Shown piece after piece: positions 5,603 to 7,952 of a DNA stretch of 7,952 nucleotides (the stretch's first letter is position 1; each line of letters begins with the position of its first letter). Below the pieces are notes generated by a model, which worked only from the letters and a program-made list of their open reading frames with translations, was not told the origin of the DNA and ran no database searches. The stretch comes from Anaerolineae bacterium. GTDB lineage: Bacteria; Chloroflexota; Anaerolineae; UBA1429. The position numbers were made by a program, and so were the translations under genes. The stretch lies in contig JAFGLK010000302.1 of assembly GCA_016928125.1 (NCBI GenBank), forward strand, positions 1 through 7,952. Reading direction: 5' to 3'.

Positions 5603-7345
5603 CTACTTGGCAGCCATGACTAGGGCCTCGACCGGCGAAGCGCGTCGCACGAATCCTCGCTCGATGAGCATGTCGAGAATGCGATGTGCGTTCTCCTCGG
5701 CGGTATAGTTGACCGTATCCAGCTCAACCTCTGCATTCTCGGGCGCCTCGTAGGGATCGTCGATCCCGGTAAAGCCGGTGATCTCACCCCGCCGGGCCTT
5801 GGCGTACAGCCCCTTGGCATCCCGCTGTTCACAGATCTCCAGAGGCGTGTTCACATACACCTCCACAAAGTGATCTGCCCCAACCATATTGCGCGCGTCA
5901 TGGCGCGTGGCGCGATAGGGACTGACCGCCGCACAGAGGGCCACCCCGCCGTGGCGCACAATCTCTGCCGCCACAAAGCCGATGCGCCGAATATTGGTGT
6001 CGCGGTCCTCTTTGCTAAAGCCGAGGCCTTTAGAGAGATTGGTGCGCACCACATCGCCATCCAGCAGGGTCACCTGGCGGCCATGCTCCTCCAACAGCAC
6101 CGTGAGCACGTCGGCCGTCGTCGATTTGCCTGATCCGCTCAAGCCCGTGAACCAGACGCACACGCCCTGCTTGCTGCGCGGCGGATAGGCGTCGGAGAGA
6201 ATCTCCGCCACCTCCGGGCGGGTGAACCAATCGGGCAGGCGCTCACCATTGTTCAAATAGTCCTCACGCACCTGTGTGCCAGAGATGCCCGCCGTTCGCG
6301 TCCCCTTGGGGACCTGATCTACCTCCTCGTAGCGGTCCTCGCCGGGGAGATAGACAAGCATCCGAAAGGGCACGATCGTCACGCCCAATTCCTCGCTGAA
6401 GCGCTCCGCCAGCTCTTGGGCCTCGTAGGGGCCATAGAACGGACGTCCCCGCGAGTCCTCGCCAGGCCCGGCATGGTCGCGTCCGACGATGAAATGGTCG
6501 GCGCCGAAATTGCGCCGGATGAGGGCATGCCAGACGGCCTCGCGTGGGCCTCCCATGCGCATCGCCAGCGGCAGCAACGAGAGCACCACTCGCCCCGGAT
6601 CATAGTAGTGCTGCACCAGTGCGCGGTAGCTGCGCACGCGGGTGAAATGATCCACATCACCAGGCTTGGTCATGCCCACCACCGGATGCAGCAGCAGCGC
6701 CCCGCCCACTTGATCCATGGCCCGTTTCGTCAACTCCTCATGTACGCGGTGCATCGGATTCCGGGTCTGAAAGGCAACCACGTGGCTCACACCCATGGCC
6801 TCCAGGCGCGCGCGGCATTCAGCTGGCGTCAGACGTAGCTCAGAGAAGTCATGGTGTTTGGGAATCTGCAGCACGCGCACGCGCCCAGAGATGTTCAGCG
6901 GACCCCAGGCGTGCATCTCGGCTACGAGGGGATGACGCGAATCAAGGGTGCCATAGACCTTCTGCGCTTCCTCCTCGCGCTCCCAGGCGTAGACCTCTTG
7001 GATGGTCATCACGGCCAGCAGATTGTTATGATCATCGCGCAAGGCGATCTCCTGCCCCACATGGATATCGGGGCCGGGCTGCACAGGCAGCGTGATGGGA
7101 ATAGGAAAGAGATGCCCTCTGGCCAGACGCATGTCCTCAAGCACGCAGCGATAGTCGGCCTCGCGCATGAAGCGGTCTAGCGGCGAAAAGGCGCCCATCG
7201 CGAGGAGCTCCAGATCGCAGGTGCTGCGCGACGAGAGCTGAAGCGAGGGCAGCTTGCCTGCGTAGGCCTTGAGTTCATCGAGCTCCTCGCCCGACACGCA
7301 CAGATTGACCAACTGGCCGCCATAGGGTGAGATCAGATCAGACAC
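5603..7345 (-). CDS. sat-cysC: Bifunctional sulfate adenylyltransferase / adenylylsulfate kinase (PAPS synthase)
   Basis: The 580-residue fusion (start at 7345) makes APS from ATP and sulfate, then phosphorylates it to PAPS. Residues 1 to about 385 are ATP sulfurylase: PUA-like N-terminus opening SDLISPYGGQLVNL, QTRNPMHRVHE (193-203) and GRDHAGPGED (288-297), the two nucleotide/sulfate-binding motifs. Residues about 392-580 are APS kinase: Walker A GLSGSGKST (401-409), DGDVVRTNL (429-437), GFSKEDRDTNIRRIGFVA (442-459), VSPYRATR with the family's serine (S475), and GLYAKARRGEITGFTGIDDP (512-531). Domain order matches Aquifex and Thiobacillus enzymes, and is the reverse of animal PAPS synthases. 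The intact P-loop suggests an active kinase, unlike the fungal regulatory domain. I chose GTG 7345 because GGAGG (7352-7356) sits 6 nt before it and the protein then begins at the conserved SDLI. The alternative ATG at 7402 adds 19 unconserved residues. PAPS serves sulfate assimilation or sulfotransferases; neither partner is in the window. Confidence 0.95.
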   Translation of the reverse strand: MSDLISPYGGQLVNLCVSGEELDELKAYAGKLPSLQLSSRSTCDLELLAMGAFSPLDRFMREADYRCVLEDMRLARGHLFPIPITLPVQPGPDIHVGQEIALRDDHNNLLAVMTIQEVYAWEREEEAQKVYGTLDSRHPLVAEMHAWGPLNISGRVRVLQIPKHHDFSELRLTPAECRARLEAMGVSHVVAFQTRNPMHRVHEELTKRAMDQVGGALLLHPVVGMTKPGDVDHFTRVRSYRALVQHYYDPGRVVLSLLPLAMRMGGPREAVWHALIRRNFGADHFIVGRDHAGPGEDSRGRPFYGPYEAQELAERFSEELGVTIVPFRMLVYLPGEDRYEEVDQVPKGTRTAGISGTQVREDYLNNGERLPDWFTRPEVAEILSDAYPPRSKQGVCVWFTGLSGSGKSTTADVLTVLLEEHGRQVTLLDGDVVRTNLSKGLGFSKEDRDTNIRRIGFVAAEIVRHGGVALCAAVSPYRATRHDARNMVGADHFVEVYVNTPLEICEQRDAKGLYAKARRGEITGFTGIDDPYEAPENAEVELDTVNYTAEENAHRILDMLIERGFVRRASPVEALVMAAK

Positions 7346-7351
7346 CACAAA

Positions 7352-7356
7352 CCTCC
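7352..7356 (-). promoter_or_regulatory. Ribosome binding site that decides the sat-cysC start
   Basis: Read on the minus strand this is GGAGG, 6 nt before the GTG at 7345 and 3 nt before another GTG at 7348. The spacing favours 7345. The upstream ATG at 7402 has only an AAGGGA-like match close to it. Confidence 0.65.
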
Positions 7357-7428
7357 ATGAGTAGCTGAAAAGACGCCCTGCGCCCCCGGGCGGGAGAGTC
7401 ATATGCGTCCCTTCTCTGCAGCAGCTCC

Positions 7429-7457
7429 ACTATAGTCCAGGAAGGACGCAAGGTAAA
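7429..7457 (-). promoter_or_regulatory. Putative promoter of the sat-cysC/creatininase-family unit
   Basis: On the minus strand TTTACC (7457-7452, 4 of 6 to TTGACA) is followed after 17 bp by TATAGT (7434-7429, 5 of 6 to TATAAT). Transcription would begin near 7422, giving a leader of about 76 nt to the GTG at 7345. I see no known sulfur riboswitch in that leader. Called by eye. Confidence 0.5.
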
Positions 7458-7596
7458 ACGGCGCAGCGCCCTGCCCGCAAGCAGGCCTCTCGCAGCCACG
7501 GCGGGCGACCTCCCATGCGGGCGTGCTGTGCGAGTTCCGGTGGAGCTTTCTGCTGGAGGCGCAGCAGGGGGGTGTCTCCTCAGATCGACCTCTCCG

Positions 7597-7631
7597 GCCG
7601 AATATGGCAGCCGAATATGAACATTTGTTCA
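7597..7631. promoter_or_regulatory. Direct repeat plus palindrome, operator-like
   Basis: GCCGAATATG occurs at 7597-7606 and again at 7610-7619, a 13-bp period. Overlapping the second copy is the perfect palindrome TGAACA-TT-TGTTCA (7618-7631). Its core GAAC-N4-GTTC matches the layout of the Bacillus-type LexA (SOS) box, though no SOS gene follows within the window. It lies about 160 bp upstream of the sat-cysC promoter candidate, far for a simple repressor site. A binding site for an unknown regulator is the modest reading. Confidence 0.35.
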
Positions 7632-7642
7632 CCTTTACGAGG

Positions 7643-7694
7643 GCGATTCGTCATCAGCCGTTCACGTTCGTCGAGTAGGATGTGGTCGAATCGC
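7643..7694. repeat. 8-bp inverted repeat
   Basis: GCGATTCG (7643-7650) pairs perfectly with CGAATCGC (7687-7694) across 36 nt. Just inside, CATC (7652-7655) can pair with GATG (7679-7682), so the arm could extend with an internal loop. Either strand could fold if transcribed. On its own this could occur by chance. Confidence 0.35.
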
Positions 7695-7728
7695 GCGCAG
7701 GCCTGGCCTGGTCCGTGGCCCTTCCCCA

Positions 7729-7762
7729 GCCAACGACTGTGGGGAACCTCATGTTCGTTGGC
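7729..7762. repeat. 8-bp inverted repeat with 18-nt loop
   Basis: GCCAACGA (7729-7736) pairs perfectly with TCGTTGGC (7755-7762). The loop contains TGGGGAACCTCA, which can add a short inner stem. It is the second of three consecutive inverted repeats between 7643 and 7860. Confidence 0.4.
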
Positions 7763-7830
7763 GGCCATACGGACCCCTGCGAGCCAGCACTCGCCATCGA
7801 GTCCGAAACAGCTGCGCGTCCCAGCCCCAG

Positions 7831-7860
7831 GCGGGCCGGCCTCATCCGAGGCCGGCCCGC
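7831..7860 (+). terminator. Perfect 12-bp GC hairpin, weak terminator candidate
   Basis: GCGGGCCGGCCT (7831-7842) and AGGCCGGCCCGC (7849-7860) pair perfectly around the 6-nt loop CATCCG. On the plus strand it is followed by TCGCTTTGTG, a poor U-tract; on the minus strand there is no T-run. It could end a plus-strand RNA beginning upstream in this gap, or be a REP-like extragenic palindrome. No plus-strand gene is visible before it. Confidence 0.45.
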
Positions 7861-7886
7861 TCGCTTTGTGGAGCTGTGCTCGGCTG

Positions 7887-7914
7887 GCAGACGTCATCTC
7901 CGCAGACGCATCTC
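7887..7914. repeat. Near-tandem 13/14-bp direct repeat
   Basis: GCAGACGTCATCTC (7887-7900) is followed after one base by GCAGACGCATCTC (7902-7914); the copies differ by one inserted T. It is probably a small local duplication. No function is visible. Confidence 0.45.
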
Positions 7915-7952
7915 GGACCCGGCTTTCCCGCTGCCCATCGCCATCACTGGTA

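Larger units (their letters stand above)
7458..7952. other. Gene-poor right end with several repeats
   Basis: No open frame here looks coding. The longest, on the minus strand from 7897 to 7580 (105 codons), lacks the strong third-position GC bias of the neighbours, runs through a perfect 12-bp hairpin and resembles no family I know. I see no tRNA or rRNA and do not recognise RNase P, tmRNA, SRP or 6S RNA hallmarks. What is present: CTGCTG-GAGGCG-CAGCAG (7550-7567), a direct repeat and palindrome at 7597-7631, inverted repeats at 7643-7694 and 7729-7762, a strong hairpin at 7831-7860 and a direct repeat at 7887-7914. It is probably the upstream regulatory region of sat-cysC plus a spacer. An unannotated structured RNA is possible. 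Confidence 0.4.

Noticed and set aside
4688..5623. A 311-codon plus-strand frame over the creatininase-family gene
   Set aside because: It is a shadow of a gene with intact metal-site motifs and a perfect ribosome binding site.
7346..7428. A sulfur-related riboswitch in the sat-cysC leader
   Set aside because: The predicted leader is only about 76 nt and shows no SAM- or cobalamin-type conserved core.
7580..7897. A 105-codon minus-strand frame in the right-hand gap
   Set aside because: Its third-position GC is weaker than in neighbouring genes, it runs through a perfect 12-bp hairpin and a direct repeat, and its protein resembles nothing I know. A remnant cannot be excluded.
1..7952. CRISPR array, insertion sequence, tRNA or rRNA
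   Set aside because: No regularly spaced repeats, transposase motifs, terminal inverted repeats, or tRNA/rRNA signatures were seen on either strand.

Overview
The window is GC-rich DNA (about two-thirds G+C by eye) with dense genes, short gaps and strong GC bias at third codon positions. It reads as a bacterial chromosome. My best guess is Chloroflexota (Anaerolineae/Caldilineae-like). The reasons are an ArnT/GT39-like membrane glycosyltransferase with a soluble C-terminal domain, a secreted beta-helix protein ending in an LPL-type hydrophobic motif that I remember as common in that phylum, and a Sat-CysC fusion. This placement is inference, not proof.

Layout. Positions 1-3295 (+ strand) hold the 3' end of a multi-pass membrane protein resembling family-39 glycosyltransferases, then a 92-bp gap packed with three stem-loops, a secreted right-handed beta-helix protein, and, overlapping it by ATGA, an ICMT/PEMT-type membrane methyltransferase. 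From the end of that gene to pdxA (3286-3567) one reading frame runs from a good start site to a stop that overlaps the pdxA start, broken by a single in-frame TGA. It is either a short 30-residue ORF or a decayed gene. pdxA (3564-4559, +) encodes a PdxA/PdxA2-family dehydrogenase with its metal ligands intact. A likely promoter lies about 90 bp upstream of it.

pdxA converges on a minus-strand pair across a 77-bp gap containing a 9-bp inverted repeat. The pair is transcribed right to left: a bifunctional sulfate adenylyltransferase/APS kinase (start best placed at 7345), then 63 bp later a creatininase-family amidohydrolase with an extended C-terminus. A promoter candidate for the pair lies at 7429-7457. 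The last 500 bp (7458-7952) contain no convincing gene but hold several inverted and direct repeats, including a perfect 12-bp stem.

How the genes may work together. The first three fit cell-envelope or extracellular glycan work (glycosyl transfer at the membrane, a secreted carbohydrate-type beta-helix, a membrane methyltransferase). Sat-CysC makes PAPS from sulfate and ATP, for assimilation or for sulfation. The creatininase-family enzyme has no obvious substrate in this pathway. I did not find a clear new multi-gene defence or mobile system. The least explained items are the TGA-interrupted frame before pdxA, the stem-loop cluster at 950-1016, the Sat-CysC/creatininase pairing and the repeat-rich right end.
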